The notes beneath the pieces are model-generated. The model worked only from the letters and a program-made list of their open reading frames with translations. It was not told where the DNA came from and searched no databases. A stretch of 64,000 nucleotides of DNA, from the NCBI RefSeq assembly GCF_008245025.1, contig NZ_CP043426.1, positions 558,001-622,000 on the forward strand. Direction: 5' to 3'. The stretch is from Campylobacter lari subsp. concheus (GTDB taxonomy: Bacteria; Campylobacterota; Campylobacteria; Campylobacterales; Campylobacteraceae). The number at the start of each line of letters is the position of its first letter. Within the stretch, counting starts at the first letter, position 1. Made by a program: the position numbers and the translations under genes. Shown piece by piece: positions 1 to 8,991 of the stretch.

Positions 1-1
1 T

Positions 2-400
2 GCTGTTAAAAAGTTGCAAGGGCAAAGCACTTCAAATATCTGCTCAATCATTCAGTATGCAGCTTTACCAGCTTTACTTGGAAAAGCAGATAGCGATATT
101 GAAATGATGAGACAAGCCTTTTTAAAGCGTAGAGAATTAGCGTGTGAAATTTTATCTAAAAGCGATAAGTTAAAATTAGAACAAATTCCACAAGGAGCTT
201 TTTATTTATTTATCTCTTGTAAAGAAGTTGATAGTGATTCTATGAGATTTTGTAAAAGATTATTAGAAGAACAAAAAGTAGCTTTGGTACCAGGTATTGG
301 TTTTGGCATGGAAGGGTATTTTAGACTCTCTTATGCAACTAATGAAAAAGATATTATTGAAGGTTGTGAAAAAATCGTTGAATTTGTAAAAAACTACTAA
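2..400 (+). CDS. aspC: Aspartate/aromatic-type aminotransferase, C-terminal part (cut by window start)
   Basis: The frame is open from base 2 and ends with TAA at 398-400, giving the last 132 residues of a fold-type I PLP aminotransferase. The visible part starts just after where the PLP lysine would lie (AVKKLQGQSTSN) and contains PQGAFYLF and a C-terminal FRLSYA segment, whose arginine normally binds the substrate alpha-carboxylate. This fits AspC-like aminotransferases that convert aspartate and 2-oxoglutarate to oxaloacetate and glutamate in the cytoplasm. The N-terminal half is outside the window, so the exact substrate is not certain. The gene is followed by a stem-loop at 407-427. Confidence 0.85.
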   Translation, partial: AVKKLQGQSTSNICSIIQYAALPALLGKADSDIEMMRQAFLKRRELACEILSKSDKLKLEQIPQGAFYLFISCKEVDSDSMRFCKRLLEEQKVALVPGIGFGMEGYFRLSYATNEKDIIEGCEKIVEFVKNY

Positions 401-406
401 TTTCTT

Positions 407-427
407 AAGCCTGTTAAAAACAGGCTT
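407..427 (+). terminator. Stem-loop after the aminotransferase gene
   Basis: AAGCCTG (407-413) and CAGGCTT (421-427) form a perfect 7-bp stem with a 7-nt loop, beginning 6 bases after the stop codon. Only a weak T-rich stretch follows, so this is a probable but not ideal rho-independent terminator. Confidence 0.5.
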
Positions 428-488
428 GCTTTCAAAAAACTTATAAGCAAGTCTTTGGTATGATTGTGCAAAAAATATAGGAAAATCA

Positions 489-1610
489 ATGGAATTTGAA
501 GTTCAATATAAAAGTGCAAATGCTAGAGCTTGTCGTATAAAAACTACACATAGTGAAATTTTAACTCCCATTTTTATGCCAGTTGGGACTTTAGCTGCGA
601 TTAAAAGTTTAGATGCTGTTGATATGAGTGAAATTTTAAATGCAAAAATTATTTTAGCAAATACTTATCATTTGTATTTAAGACCAGGTTCTAAGGTAAT
701 TAAACAAATGGGCGGCTTGCATGGTTTTAGTAAATTTGAAGGCTCATTTTTAACAGATAGTGGGGGTTTTCAAGCTTTTTCTTTAAGTAAAAATTCTAAA
801 CCTGATGAAAAAGGAATTCAATTTAAAAGTCATATTGACGGAAGTTTGCATTATTTTACCCCGCAAAGTGTTTTAGATGCACAGTATGATTTTAACTCAG
901 ACATTATGATGATTTTAGATGATTTAGTGGCTTTGCCTGCAAGCAAAGAAAGAATAGAGCTTTCTCTAAAACGCACTATAAAATGGGCAAAAGAGGCTAT
1001 TGATTATCATAAGTTAAAACAAAGTCAAGGTGTGGGAATAGGGCAAAATATCTTTGGTATTATCCAAGGTGGGACTGATTTTGAAGCTAGAAAAATTTGT
1101 TCTCAAGCACTTTGTGAGATGGATTTTGATGGACTTGCTATAGGTGGATTGAGCGTAGGAGAAGAAAATGAGGCTATGTATGATACGGTTGAAGCTATGA
1201 TGCCTTATGTTGATAGTAATCGTCCTAGGTATTTAATGGGAGTTGGCACACCTGAAGATTTGGTAGAAAATGTAGCAAGAGGTGTTGATATGTTTGATTG
1301 TGTAATGCCAACAAGAAATGCAAGAAATGGAACTTTGTTTACTAGCTTTGGAAAATTTAATATCAAAAAAGCAGAATTTATCACCGATCATGCCCCTATA
1401 GATAATAAATGTTCTTGCTATACATGTAAAAACTTTTCAAGGGCTTATTTAAATCATTTATTTAAAGCTAAAGAATTAACCTTTTTTAGACTTGCAAGTA
1501 TTCATAATTTACATTACTATCTAAATTTGGTAAAGCAAATGCGTGAAGCTATTATCAAAGATGAATTTGAAAATTTTAGAAAAGAATTTTATAGGCAAAG
1601 AATATGTTAA
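489..1610 (+). CDS. tgt: Queuine tRNA-ribosyltransferase
   Basis: Tgt exchanges guanine for the queuosine precursor preQ1 at position 34 of tRNAs with GUN anticodons. The 373-residue length is normal for the family. [12 protein letters not shown] places the substrate-binding aspartate at about residue 90. [18 protein letters not shown] and [10 protein letters not shown] (catalytic aspartate region) follow in order. The zinc site is [17 protein letters not shown] near residue 310, with a downstream histidine. The ATG at 489 has AGGA 6-9 bases upstream. The next gene begins 7 bases before this one ends, so the two are probably co-transcribed. Confidence 0.96.
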   Translation: MEFEVQYKSANARACRIKTTHSEILTPIFMPVGTLAAIKSLDAVDMSEILNAKIILANTYHLYLRPGSKVIKQMGGLHGFSKFEGSFLTDSGGFQAFSLSKNSKPDEKGIQFKSHIDGSLHYFTPQSVLDAQYDFNSDIMMILDDLVALPASKERIELSLKRTIKWAKEAIDYHKLKQSQGVGIGQNIFGIIQGGTDFEARKICSQALCEMDFDGLAIGGLSVGEENEAMYDTVEAMMPYVDSNRPRYLMGVGTPEDLVENVARGVDMFDCVMPTRNARNGTLFTSFGKFNIKKAEFITDHAPIDNKCSCYTCKNFSRAYLNHLFKAKELTFFRLASIHNLHYYLNLVKQMREAIIKDEFENFRKEFYRQRIC

Positions 1611-2368
1611 ATGACACTTTAAAACAAATTATTAATAATATTAATATATCAAATGCTTATTATGAGTTTGATGAATTTGATGTTTTTATGTTAGATATTG
1701 CTAAAAATTCTAGAAATATTTTTATTTTTAAAGATAATCAAATTTTTGAATACAAAGATGAAAATTTGATTTTATTTTCTAATGCAGAATTTATAGCCAT
1801 ATTAAAAGAAATTTTACAAAACGAAAAAGAAAAAAACAATACTATTAATCTCTCTATAGAAAAAAGAGAAGAGTTGATTTTGGAAAATAAAAAAGTTAAG
1901 AATTTTTTAACCAAATATTTTATATTAAAAGTTAAGCTTGGTAAAAGTTCTAAGATTGTTTCATCTGTGCTTGAAGCTTGTAAAATATGTCACAGCAAAC
2001 AACACTTTATAAAGAAAAATTTAAAAACAATTATTTTGAATTTAGCAATTTTAGAAAGAAGCATAAAAGATAATATTTTGAGATTAGAAGGAATATATAC
2101 TTATATTAATACTGCAAGAAGTGAAAAAATCAATAAAAATATTTATTTTTTGAGTATTATTTCTGCGATTTTTTTACCTTTAAATTTAATTGTTGGATTT
2201 TTTGGTATGAATACTAAAAATTTATTTCTATCTGAGAATGAATATGGAACCTACTATGTTCTGACTACAATTTTAGTTATATTTTTTATTTTATTTCTAT
2301 GGTATCAATTTAAAGATAAAAAAGAATTAGATTTAGATGAATTTTCTGTAAAAAAGAAAAAGAAATGA
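1604..2368 (+). CDS. CorA-like divalent cation transporter family protein
   Basis: This 254-residue protein has a long, charged, mostly helical N-terminal part (1-180) and two C-terminal membrane helices (about 180-200 and 217-234). GFFGMN lies at 198-203, at the end of the first helix. The GMN motif is the selectivity signature of CorA/MRS2 Mg2+ and Co2+ channels, and the two-helix architecture matches. The protein is shorter than E. coli CorA (about 316 residues) and the loop after GMN lacks the usual MPEL, so the transported ion cannot be assigned. It overlaps tgt by 7 nt and ends in a lysine-rich tail. A tRNA gene on the other strand follows immediately. Confidence 0.75.
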   Translation: MLNDTLKQIINNINISNAYYEFDEFDVFMLDIAKNSRNIFIFKDNQIFEYKDENLILFSNAEFIAILKEILQNEKEKNNTINLSIEKREELILENKKVKNFLTKYFILKVKLGKSSKIVSSVLEACKICHSKQHFIKKNLKTIILNLAILERSIKDNILRLEGIYTYINTARSEKINKNIYFLSIISAIFLPLNLIVGFFGMNTKNLFLSENEYGTYYVLTTILVIFFILFLWYQFKDKKELDLDEFSVKKKKK

Positions 2369-2369
2369 G

Positions 2370-2446
2370 TGGTACGCCCAAGAGGATTCGAACCTCTGAC
2401 CTTTTGAACCGCAATCAAATGCTCTATCCAGCTGAGCTATGGGCGC
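2370..2446 (-). tRNA. tRNA-Arg (anticodon GCG)
   Basis: Read on the minus strand it gives a 77-nt cloverleaf with encoded CCA. The acceptor GCGCCCA pairs with TGGGCGT, the D-arm is AGCTCAGCTGGATAGAGC, and the T-arm carries GGTTCGAATCC. The anticodon stem TTTGA/TCAAA encloses the loop TTGCGGT, so the anticodon is GCG (2410-2412), which reads CGC and CGU as arginine. It lies convergent to the CorA-like gene, 2 bases after that gene's stop codon. Confidence 0.95.
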
Positions 2447-2566
2447 AAAATAAAAGAATAATTTTATCAAAAAATTCTTAAAATTAGCAAAAACAAGTAA
2501 TTTTATAGAATTTTTATATTTTTATGCTAATCTTCTTTGAATAATATTTTAGCTTAAGGCAAAGTA

Positions 2567-4009
2567 ATGATACATAAGATTTTAATAGCTAATAGAGGTG
2601 AGATTGCAGTAAGGGTAATCCGTGCTTGTAGGGATTTACATATAAAAAGTGTTGCTGTTTATACTGAACCTGATCATGAGTGTTTGCATGTAAAAGTTGC
2701 TGATGAAGCATATAGAATAGGAACTGATGCCATAAGAGGATATTTAGATGGTAAAAGAATAGTTGAAATTGCTAAAGCTTGCGGTGCTGATGCTATACAT
2801 CCTGGATATGGCTTTTTAAGTGAAAATTATGAATTTGCTAAAGAATGTGAAGAAGCAGGGATTATCTTTATAGGGCCAAAATCAGATGTTATCCGTAAAA
2901 TGGGAAATAAAAATATAGCAAGATATTTAATGAAAAAAAATGGAATTCCTGTGGTTCCAGGTACTGAAAAATTAAATCATTGTACATTAGAAGAGATAAA
3001 ACTTCAAGCTTTAAAAATAGGCTATCCTGTGATTTTAAAAGCCAGTGGTGGCGGTGGTGGTAGAGGTATACGCGTAGTACATAAAGAAGAAGATTTAGAA
3101 AAATCTTTTGAAGCGTGTAAAAGAGAGGCATTAAGCTTTTTTAAAAATGATGAAGTTTTTATGGAAAAATATGTTATCAATCCAAGGCATATTGAGTTTC
3201 AAATTTTAGCAGATAATTATGGTAATATCATTCATCTTTGTGAAAGGGATTGTTCAATACAAAGAAGACATCAAAAAATCATTGAAATTGCACCTTGCCC
3301 AAGTATTTCAGAAAAACTAAGAAAAACCATAGGAGTTACTGCAGTAGCTGCTGCAAAAGCTGTGGGTTATACCAATGTTGGGACGGTTGAGTTTTTGCTT
3401 GATGATTATAATAGATTTTATTTTATGGAAATGAACACAAGAATTCAAGTAGAACACCCAATCACAGAAGAAATCACGGGGATTGATCTTATCACAAGAC
3501 AAATTCGTATAGCAAATGGGGAAATTTTAGATCTTGAACAAAGTGATATAAAACCAAGAGGCTTTGCGATAGAAGCTAGAATTACAGCAGAAAATGTATG
3601 GAAAAATTTCATTCCAAGTCCGGGTAAAATCACAGAATATTTTCCAGCTTTAGGGCCATCTGTGAGAGTGGATAGTCATTTATATAAAGACTATACTGTG
3701 CCGCCTTATTATGATTCTTTGCTTGCAAAATTAATCGTTAAAGGCTCAAGTTATGATAGTGCAGTTAATAGACTTGAGAGGGCTTTGAAAGAATTTGTGA
3801 TTGATGATATTAGAACAACTGTGCCATTTTTAATTGCAATTACCAAAATAAGAGAATTTAGAAGAGGGTATTTTGATACTTCTTTTATAGAAACACATAT
3901 GGAAGAGCTTTTAGAAAAAACAGAAGACAGACACCAAGAAAACAAAGAAGAAGTAATTGCTGCTATAGCTGCGACTTTACAAAAGATAAAAGAAAGTAGA
4001 CAATCATGA
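2567..4009 (+). CDS. pycA: Pyruvate carboxylase subunit A (biotin carboxylase, ATP-grasp)
   Basis: This subunit uses ATP and bicarbonate to carboxylate biotin. In two-subunit pyruvate carboxylases the carboxyl group then goes to pyruvate to form oxaloacetate. The order is a biotin carboxylase N-terminal domain (KILIANRGEIAVRVIRA, then HPGYGFLSEN at 79-87), an ATP-grasp domain with the glycine-rich loop KASGGGGGRGIR (158-169) and FMEMNTRIQVEHPITEE (catalytic E, R and H), and a C-terminal domain. At 480 residues it has no BCCP or carboxyltransferase domain, so a partner subunit must be encoded elsewhere. AccC of acetyl-CoA carboxylase is nearly indistinguishable by motif; I prefer PycA because the following three genes match my memory of the C. 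jejuni pycA neighbourhood. Confidence 0.8.
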   Translation: MIHKILIANRGEIAVRVIRACRDLHIKSVAVYTEPDHECLHVKVADEAYRIGTDAIRGYLDGKRIVEIAKACGADAIHPGYGFLSENYEFAKECEEAGIIFIGPKSDVIRKMGNKNIARYLMKKNGIPVVPGTEKLNHCTLEEIKLQALKIGYPVILKASGGGGGRGIRVVHKEEDLEKSFEACKREALSFFKNDEVFMEKYVINPRHIEFQILADNYGNIIHLCERDCSIQRRHQKIIEIAPCPSISEKLRKTIGVTAVAAAKAVGYTNVGTVEFLLDDYNRFYFMEMNTRIQVEHPITEEITGIDLITRQIRIANGEILDLEQSDIKPRGFAIEARITAENVWKNFIPSPGKITEYFPALGPSVRVDSHLYKDYTVPPYYDSLLAKLIVKGSSYDSAVNRLERALKEFVIDDIRTTVPFLIAITKIREFRRGYFDTSFIETHMEELLEKTEDRHQENKEEVIAAIAATLQKIKESRQS

Positions 4010-4266
4010 GTTTTTTAGATGAATTAAAAGATATAAAAAAAGCACTCCAAAAAGAACAAAGTCAAACAAAAAAAGATAAGGTTAAAGCGAGTAAAAGTGG
4101 AGTTAGTATGAAAAATACTGACTTGGGTGCTATACAAAAAGACTTAGCTAAGCAAAATGAAGATAAAAAACAAGAGCAAGAATTTGAAGATATGTTTTTA
4201 AAAGAAGAGCGTTTGGCTAATGAATTTATGGAATTTGTAAAAAATAGTGATATTAAAAAGATCTAA
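4006..4266 (+). CDS. Small charged hypothetical protein, pycA operon
   Basis: This 86-residue protein is rich in lysine, glutamate and glutamine and is predicted by eye to be almost entirely alpha-helical, with no membrane segment or signal peptide. I do not recognise a named domain. Its start overlaps the pycA stop (ATGA) and its stop overlaps the start of the aminoacyl-transferase gene (TAATG), so translation of the three genes is very likely coupled. The same small gene sits at this position in C. jejuni as I recall, which argues that it is a real gene. Confidence 0.75.
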   Translation: MSFLDELKDIKKALQKEQSQTKKDKVKASKSGVSMKNTDLGAIQKDLAKQNEDKKQEQEFEDMFLKEERLANEFMEFVKNSDIKKI

Positions 4267-4985
4267 TGAATAATATTATTGGTTTTTGTACTTTAGAAGA
4301 AGAATGTCCTTATCTTGAAAATAGATACTGTAGAAATGAGTATAATTATATATCTTTTATCACAAAAACACAAAATCAAGAGCTAGTTTCAAGAGGTTGG
4401 CGTCGCTTTGGTTCGTATTTTTCAAGACCAATATGTAATGATTGTAATGAGTGTCAAAATTTACGTATTTTGGTAGAAAACTTTCATTTTAGTAAAAGTT
4501 ATCGCAGGGTTTTGAAAAAAAATACATCCACTAAAATAATTTTACAAAAACCTTCTTTAAGTGATGAGCATTTATTGCTTTATGAAAAATATCACCACTA
4601 CCAAAAAGATAAAAGAAATTGGAAAATTTATGATCTAAATTTTAGAAAATATTATAATCTTTATGTAGATAATGCTGGTACTTTTGGATATGAGCTTGAT
4701 TTTTATATAGATAATAAGTTAGTTTGTGTTGATTTGATTGATATTTTAGAAGATGGAATTTCTAGTATTTATTGTTTTTATGATCCAGATTTTTCTCATC
4801 TAAGTCTTGGTAAATACTCGCTTTTAACAGAAATCAAGCTTGCGCAATTAAAAAAATTAAAATATATTTATTTGGGATATTTTGTAAAAGGGTGTCAATC
4901 TTTAGCATATAAAGCCGATTATAGTCCAAATGAAATTTTAAAATACACTAGTGCTTTAAATGAGCAAGCATTTTTGTGGAGTTAG
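4266..4985 (+). CDS. bpt: Leucyl/arginyl-tRNA--protein transferase (N-end rule)
   Basis: Bpt/ATE enzymes transfer leucine or arginine from aminoacyl-tRNA to N-terminal acidic residues, marking proteins for degradation through the ClpS/ClpAP pathway. The N-terminal cysteine-rich region is visible ([11 protein letters not shown] and [15 protein letters not shown], residues about 9-70), followed by the GNAT-like C-terminal half with [11 protein letters not shown] and [20 protein letters not shown], a family signature. The 239-residue length is normal for bacterial proteins of this type. Bacterial members of this subfamily usually transfer leucine (Bpt), but the amino acid cannot be read from the sequence. 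Confidence 0.88.
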   Translation: MNNIIGFCTLEEECPYLENRYCRNEYNYISFITKTQNQELVSRGWRRFGSYFSRPICNDCNECQNLRILVENFHFSKSYRRVLKKNTSTKIILQKPSLSDEHLLLYEKYHHYQKDKRNWKIYDLNFRKYYNLYVDNAGTFGYELDFYIDNKLVCVDLIDILEDGISSIYCFYDPDFSHLSLGKYSLLTEIKLAQLKKLKYIYLGYFVKGCQSLAYKADYSPNEILKYTSALNEQAFLWS

Positions 4986-5003
4986 GTTTATAGAGAGGAT
5001 TTT

Positions 5004-5810
5004 ATGCAAGTAGTGCAAACTTTAGAATCAGTTAGTGTTAATACTGATGATTTTTTAATGTTTAAATATTTTCAAGATCTTATCCGTAAAAATTTTTCCA
5101 AAGTTATAGGTAATAAAAATAAAACCTTGTCTTTTTTTGTAGAAAATGAAATTCCTCAAAGAAGATATTTTTTAAAACTTGTTAATCACAAATATAAAAA
5201 AAATACTGGAAATCAAATTGATAATCTTGCTTTTGCACATTATAAAACTTTTAAATTAAATCTTGCTCAAGCAAATACTTTAAAGCCTGTAATCTTTGCT
5301 AAAATAGGTTTTGCGCAAAAGAATATTTTGATCACACTAAGTTCGAATGAAAAATTATTTGCTGTGTATTTAGAGCAGTATTTTAAAGATCATAAAAGTG
5401 TGTATGATGAAAAAAATTGTATTTTTTCAATAGAATACAAAGATGATAACACTTTAAATCTTTTAGAAATTTTAGCTAGCGTAAATGAACATTTGAAATA
5501 TTGTGTTGATTTTACGATTAATGAAACTCAGCTTTTAGATTTTAGAAATAAAATGAAAAACAAAGCTAATAATAATTGGAAATTTAATGCCCTAGCTAAG
5601 CTTTTTGAAAATTATTTTCAAACCTTAGGGTGCAATTCTAGTGATGATTTTGCTACTATTAGACAAAATTATCTTAATTTGGTTAAAATATATCATCCTG
5701 ATCGCCATCAATGTAAAAGCAAGATTGAACAAGCTTATTGCCGTGAAGAATTTGAGAAAATTCAGCTTGCTTATGAGAGTTTAAAATCTTTATATAAAAA
5801 TAATACTTGA
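5004..5810 (+). CDS. DnaJ-like protein with C-terminal J domain
   Basis: This 268-residue protein has an unfamiliar N-terminal 190 residues and a C-terminal J domain at about 200-265. The HPD tripeptide that stimulates Hsp70 ATPase lies in KIYHPDRHQ (231-233), and the following helix ends EEFEKIQLAYESL. J domains are usually N-terminal, so this layout resembles the DjlA type of co-chaperone, though no membrane anchor is visible here. An AGAGGA site lies 4 bases before the ATG. It is the last gene of the pycA run, and the same order is known to me from C. jejuni. The client is unknown. Confidence 0.8.
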   Translation: MQVVQTLESVSVNTDDFLMFKYFQDLIRKNFSKVIGNKNKTLSFFVENEIPQRRYFLKLVNHKYKKNTGNQIDNLAFAHYKTFKLNLAQANTLKPVIFAKIGFAQKNILITLSSNEKLFAVYLEQYFKDHKSVYDEKNCIFSIEYKDDNTLNLLEILASVNEHLKYCVDFTINETQLLDFRNKMKNKANNNWKFNALAKLFENYFQTLGCNSSDDFATIRQNYLNLVKIYHPDRHQCKSKIEQAYCREEFEKIQLAYESLKSLYKNNT

Positions 5811-5880
5811 TGCTAAAATAACATCATTTTAAGTTGTAATTTATTAAAATTAACTTTTTATAAAAATTTAGGGAATAATA

Positions 5881-7044
5881 TTGGTTGCTGATAGAAAGTT
5901 ATTTTTTTTAAGTTGCATTCTTATAACTATAGGAATACTTTTTTCATATTCTTTAAGTGCTTTTACTGTTCTTTATTTAGAATATAATGAATTTCACTTT
6001 TTTATCAGACAGCTTTTTTTTGGGCTTAGTGGTATAGCTATTATTTATTTTGTTTCAAGATTAAATCCTGATAGTAAAATGGCGCATTATTTAATGATAA
6101 GCGTTTTGCTCATCTCTTTCTTATTTATACTTATTTTACCTTTTTTGCCTACCTTTCTTGCTACTGCAGCAGGTGGTGCTAAAAGGTGGATTAGGCTTGG
6201 TCCTTTATCCATCTCTCCAGTTGAATTTTTTAAAATAGGTTTGATTTATTTCCTTGCTTGGTCTTATACAAGAAGGATTGATGATAGTAAAAAAGCAATC
6301 AAACATGAAATTTTAATTTTAATTCCTTATTTTATTTTAGCTGCTTTTGTTATTGGTTATATTTATATGACACAAAATGATTTAGGACAAAGTGTTATTT
6401 CTTTTTTCTTGGTTTTTGCTCTAGCTTTTTTTGCAGGAGCTAGTAAAAGACTTTTTGCTTTTGGTGTGGTTATTGTTGGAATGATTGGGGTTTTAGTAAT
6501 CTTAAGTAATCAAAGAAGAATTCAGCGTATTTCTGCTTGGTGGGGAAATATCCAAGATGCGTTTTTACCTTTCTTTCCTGATTGGCTAGCAAGTGTTTTA
6601 AGAGTAAGTCACAACTCAGAGCCTTATCAAATTTCACATAGTTTGAATGCTATAGCTCATGGTGGATTTTTTGGAGAGGGTTTAGGACTTGGAACTTTTA
6701 AACTAGGATTTTTAAGTGAGGTTCATACGGATTTTGTCTTATCAGGGATTACTGAAGAGATAGGACTATTGGGATTAAGTATTATTTGTTTTATATATTT
6801 GATGGTAATACTTCGAATTTTCAGAATAGCAGGGCGTTGTGAAAATAAAGCTCATTTTTTGTTTTGTTCAGGCGTAGCTTTGCTTTTGTTGTTTTCATTT
6901 TTTATGAATGCTTTTGGAATTATTTCCTTGACTCCATTAAAAGGTGTTGCTGTACCACTTTTAAGCTATGGAGGTAGTTCAATGTGGTCTATTTGTCTTG
7001 GAATAGGTTATGTTTTAATGATTAGTAAAAAAGTGAAAATATAA
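5881..7044 (+). CDS. ftsW: Peptidoglycan glycosyltransferase FtsW (SEDS family)
   Basis: This polytopic membrane protein of 387 residues has about ten hydrophobic helices. The SEDS signature near the C-terminus is LTPLKGVAVPLLSYGGSSM, and the central GGAKRWIRLGPLSISPVEFFKIG segment contains the conserved loop. SEDS proteins polymerise lipid II with a partner penicillin-binding protein. The signature and the presence of a second, more RodA-like member at 29374-30483 make this the septal FtsW. The start is TTG at 5881, with TAGGGA 7-12 bases upstream; no better ATG lies nearby. Confidence 0.85.
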   Translation: MVADRKLFFLSCILITIGILFSYSLSAFTVLYLEYNEFHFFIRQLFFGLSGIAIIYFVSRLNPDSKMAHYLMISVLLISFLFILILPFLPTFLATAAGGAKRWIRLGPLSISPVEFFKIGLIYFLAWSYTRRIDDSKKAIKHEILILIPYFILAAFVIGYIYMTQNDLGQSVISFFLVFALAFFAGASKRLFAFGVVIVGMIGVLVILSNQRRIQRISAWWGNIQDAFLPFFPDWLASVLRVSHNSEPYQISHSLNAIAHGGFFGEGLGLGTFKLGFLSEVHTDFVLSGITEEIGLLGLSIICFIYLMVILRIFRIAGRCENKAHFLFCSGVALLLLFSFFMNAFGIISLTPLKGVAVPLLSYGGSSMWSICLGIGYVLMISKKVKI

Positions 7045-7155
7045 ATTTGTATTTATTTGTTAAAGCATTTATATAATATAATATTTTTAATATTTTATAA
7101 ATAAAACTATATTATATTATTTTTTTATTGGTATATTAAAAATAAGGACATGCAA
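7045..7155. other. AT-rich intergenic region before argF with a dyad
   Basis: This stretch is almost pure A+T. Runs resembling TATAATATAATATT (about 7073-7086) and ATATTATATTATT (about 7109-7121) are near-inverted copies of one another. The dyad lies just upstream of argF and could be a promoter/operator, but the composition is so biased that chance is a real alternative. Confidence 0.3.
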
Positions 7156-8061
7156 ATGAAACACTTTTTAACATTGATGGATTTTACTAAAGAAGATATT
7201 TTAAATATTATTAATCATGCTGCTGATTTGAAAAAAAATCCAAAAAAATTATTGCAAGATAAAACCTTAGCAATGATTTTTGAAAAAAATTCTACGCGTA
7301 CAAGGATGGCTTTTGAACTTGCGATTACAGAACTTGGTGGAAAAGCTATATATTTAAATAGTAATGATTTGCAACTTGGTAGAGGCGAATCTATTAAAGA
7401 TACAGCTAGGGTTATTGGTTCTATGGTGGATTTTATAATGATGAGAGTAAAAAATCATGATAGTTTGGTAGAATTTGCAAGATATTCTAAAGCCCATGTT
7501 ATTAATGGTTTAAGTGACCTTTATCATCCAACGCAGATTTTAGGAGATTTATTGACCATTAAAGAACAAGGTAAGGAAAAAGATAACAATTTAAAAATTG
7601 CTTTTATAGGAGATAGTAATAATGTATGTAATTCTTGGTTGATAGCTTCTGCGATTTTAGGTTATGAAATTAGTATAGCCATACCAAAAAATTATAGTAT
7701 AAATACACAAGTTTGGAATTTTGCCACAAAAAAATCAGAAATTTCAGGTGCAAAAATTTCATTATTTTATAATAAATTTGAAGCTTTGAAAGACAAAGAT
7801 GTTGTTGTGACTGATACATGGGTTTCAATGGGTGAAGAAGGTAAAAAAGAAAATAAAATAAAAGACTTTGATGGTTTTATGATTGACAATAAAGCGATGA
7901 AATATGCAAATAAAGACGCTATTTTGCTTCATTGTTTACCTGCATACAAAGGTTTTGAAGTTAGTGAAGAAATTTTTGAGAAGCATTCTAAAGTCATTTT
8001 TGAAGAAGCTGTAAATCGTCTTTATGTGGTTAAAGCACTTCTTTGTTTTTTAAAAAAATAA
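7156..8061 (+). CDS. argF: Ornithine carbamoyltransferase
   Basis: ArgF makes citrulline from ornithine and carbamoyl phosphate in arginine biosynthesis. The carbamoyl-phosphate loop FEKNSTRTRMAFE is near residue 45, HPTQILGDLLT near 124, and the ornithine-loop and catalytic cysteine motif HCLPA near 258. The length is 301 residues. An upstream in-frame ATG at 7150 is only one base from the AAGGA box (7144-7148), while the ATG at 7156 is at the normal 7-base distance and gives MKHFLTL, so I place the start there. It is cytoplasmic and is followed by amino-acid-binding lipoprotein genes. Confidence 0.95.
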   Translation: MKHFLTLMDFTKEDILNIINHAADLKKNPKKLLQDKTLAMIFEKNSTRTRMAFELAITELGGKAIYLNSNDLQLGRGESIKDTARVIGSMVDFIMMRVKNHDSLVEFARYSKAHVINGLSDLYHPTQILGDLLTIKEQGKEKDNNLKIAFIGDSNNVCNSWLIASAILGYEISIAIPKNYSINTQVWNFATKKSEISGAKISLFYNKFEALKDKDVVVTDTWVSMGEEGKKENKIKDFDGFMIDNKAMKYANKDAILLHCLPAYKGFEVSEEIFEKHSKVIFEEAVNRLYVVKALLCFLKK

Positions 8062-8137
8062 TTATAATTTATTTTTTAAGAAATGAAATAAAAATTAAAC
8101 TATGGAAATTAAAATATTAAAAAAATATTTTTTTTGA

Positions 8138-8143
8138 TATAAT
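8138..8143 (+). promoter_or_regulatory. Sigma70 -10 box upstream of the binding-protein genes
   Basis: TATAAT preceded by TTTTTTGA matches the Campylobacter sigma70 pattern, in which a T-rich stretch replaces the -35 box. Transcription would start near 8150, giving a leader of about 90 bases that contains the small open frame at 8176-8208. Confidence 0.65.
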
Positions 8144-8175
8144 TTTAGACAATTTACTAAAACAAAGGAGTGCTA

Positions 8176-8208
8176 ATGAAAAAATACAGGCGTTTAAACA
8201 CATTATAA
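8176..8208 (+). CDS. Possible 10-residue leader peptide MKKYRRLNTL
   Basis: A ten-codon frame lies between the promoter and the first lipoprotein gene. It has a strong Shine-Dalgarno site (AAAGGAG, 8164-8170) 5 bases before its ATG and ends TAA 30 bases before the next gene's ATG. It contains two adjacent arginine codons (AGG CGT). Its size, site and arginine pair suggest a regulatory leader peptide in an operon next to argF, but I see no clear terminator/antiterminator pair. Alternatively it is the stub of a third copy of the lipoprotein gene, whose start also reads ATGAAAAAA. Confidence 0.4.
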   Translation: MKKYRRLNTL

Positions 8209-8238
8209 CTTTTATTAATTTAATCTTTAGGAGATAAA

Positions 8239-8991
8239 ATGAAAAAAATATTATGTGTTGTTTTAATATTATTTGGTGTTTTGATTTTAAGTGCTTGTTC
8301 AAAACAAGTCGAAAATCAAGATAAAATTTTAAAGGTAGGTATAGAAGCAAGTTATCCACCATATGAATTTATGCAAGATGGAAAACTCAGTGGTTTTGAT
8401 GTAGATATTATCCAGGAATTAGCAAAAAGAGCTAATTTTAAAATAGAATTTATTAATATGAGTTATGATGCTCTTATTCCAGCCTTAATGGGTAAAAAAA
8501 TCGATCTTATCATTTCTTCTATGGGAATTACTCCTCAAAGAGCACAAAATGTTGATTTTAGTATTTCTTATTTTAAAGATAAAAATGTATATTTAAAACA
8601 TAAAATTAGCAATTTTTCAAAAAAAGATGATTTAAAATCAAAAAATATTTGTGTTTTGCTAGGTTCTATCCAAGAAAATACTGCAAAGCAAATTTCAAAT
8701 GCAGTTGTAGTAGCTAATGAAAGTATGCTAAATTGTTTTTTAAACTTAGATGCTCAAAAAATTGATGCTGTGGTAACTGATAAAGCAAGCGCTATGAATT
8801 TTTTAAAACAGTATCCTAACATAATTGCTTTTTATGAAGAAGATGATGGAAGTGAAGGTTTTGGTATAGCATTTAGAAAAAACGAATTTAAGGATTTAAT
8901 TTCTAAAGTTAATCAACACTTAGAAGAAATGAAAAAAGATGGCACTTTAGAAAAATTTTTAGTTCAATATAATTTAAAGGATCAAAAATGA
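8239..8991 (+). CDS. Amino-acid ABC transporter substrate-binding lipoprotein, copy 1
   Basis: This is a periplasmic binding protein of the polar/basic amino acid family (SBP_bac_3), 250 residues. It has a lipoprotein signal peptide ending LSAC with cysteine near residue 20. The family motifs YPPYEFMQDGKLSGFDVDII and TPQRAQNVDFSISY follow, the latter with the arginine that binds the substrate carboxylate, and DGSEGFGIAFRK lies near the C-terminus. The gene after it is a close paralogue overlapping by 4 nt. No permease or ATPase gene is adjacent; the nearest are at 13538-15020. The ligand cannot be read from the sequence, and arginine is only a guess from the argF context. Confidence 0.88.
   Translation: MKKILCVVLILFGVLILSACSKQVENQDKILKVGIEASYPPYEFMQDGKLSGFDVDIIQELAKRANFKIEFINMSYDALIPALMGKKIDLIISSMGITPQRAQNVDFSISYFKDKNVYLKHKISNFSKKDDLKSKNICVLLGSIQENTAKQISNAVVVANESMLNCFLNLDAQKIDAVVTDKASAMNFLKQYPNIIAFYEEDDGSEGFGIAFRKNEFKDLISKVNQHLEEMKKDGTLEKFLVQYNLKDQK

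Noticed and set aside
7045-7155. ArgR operator upstream of argF
   Set aside because: The dyad is pure A+T and does not show the TGAAT/ATTCA core, so I do not claim an ArgR site.
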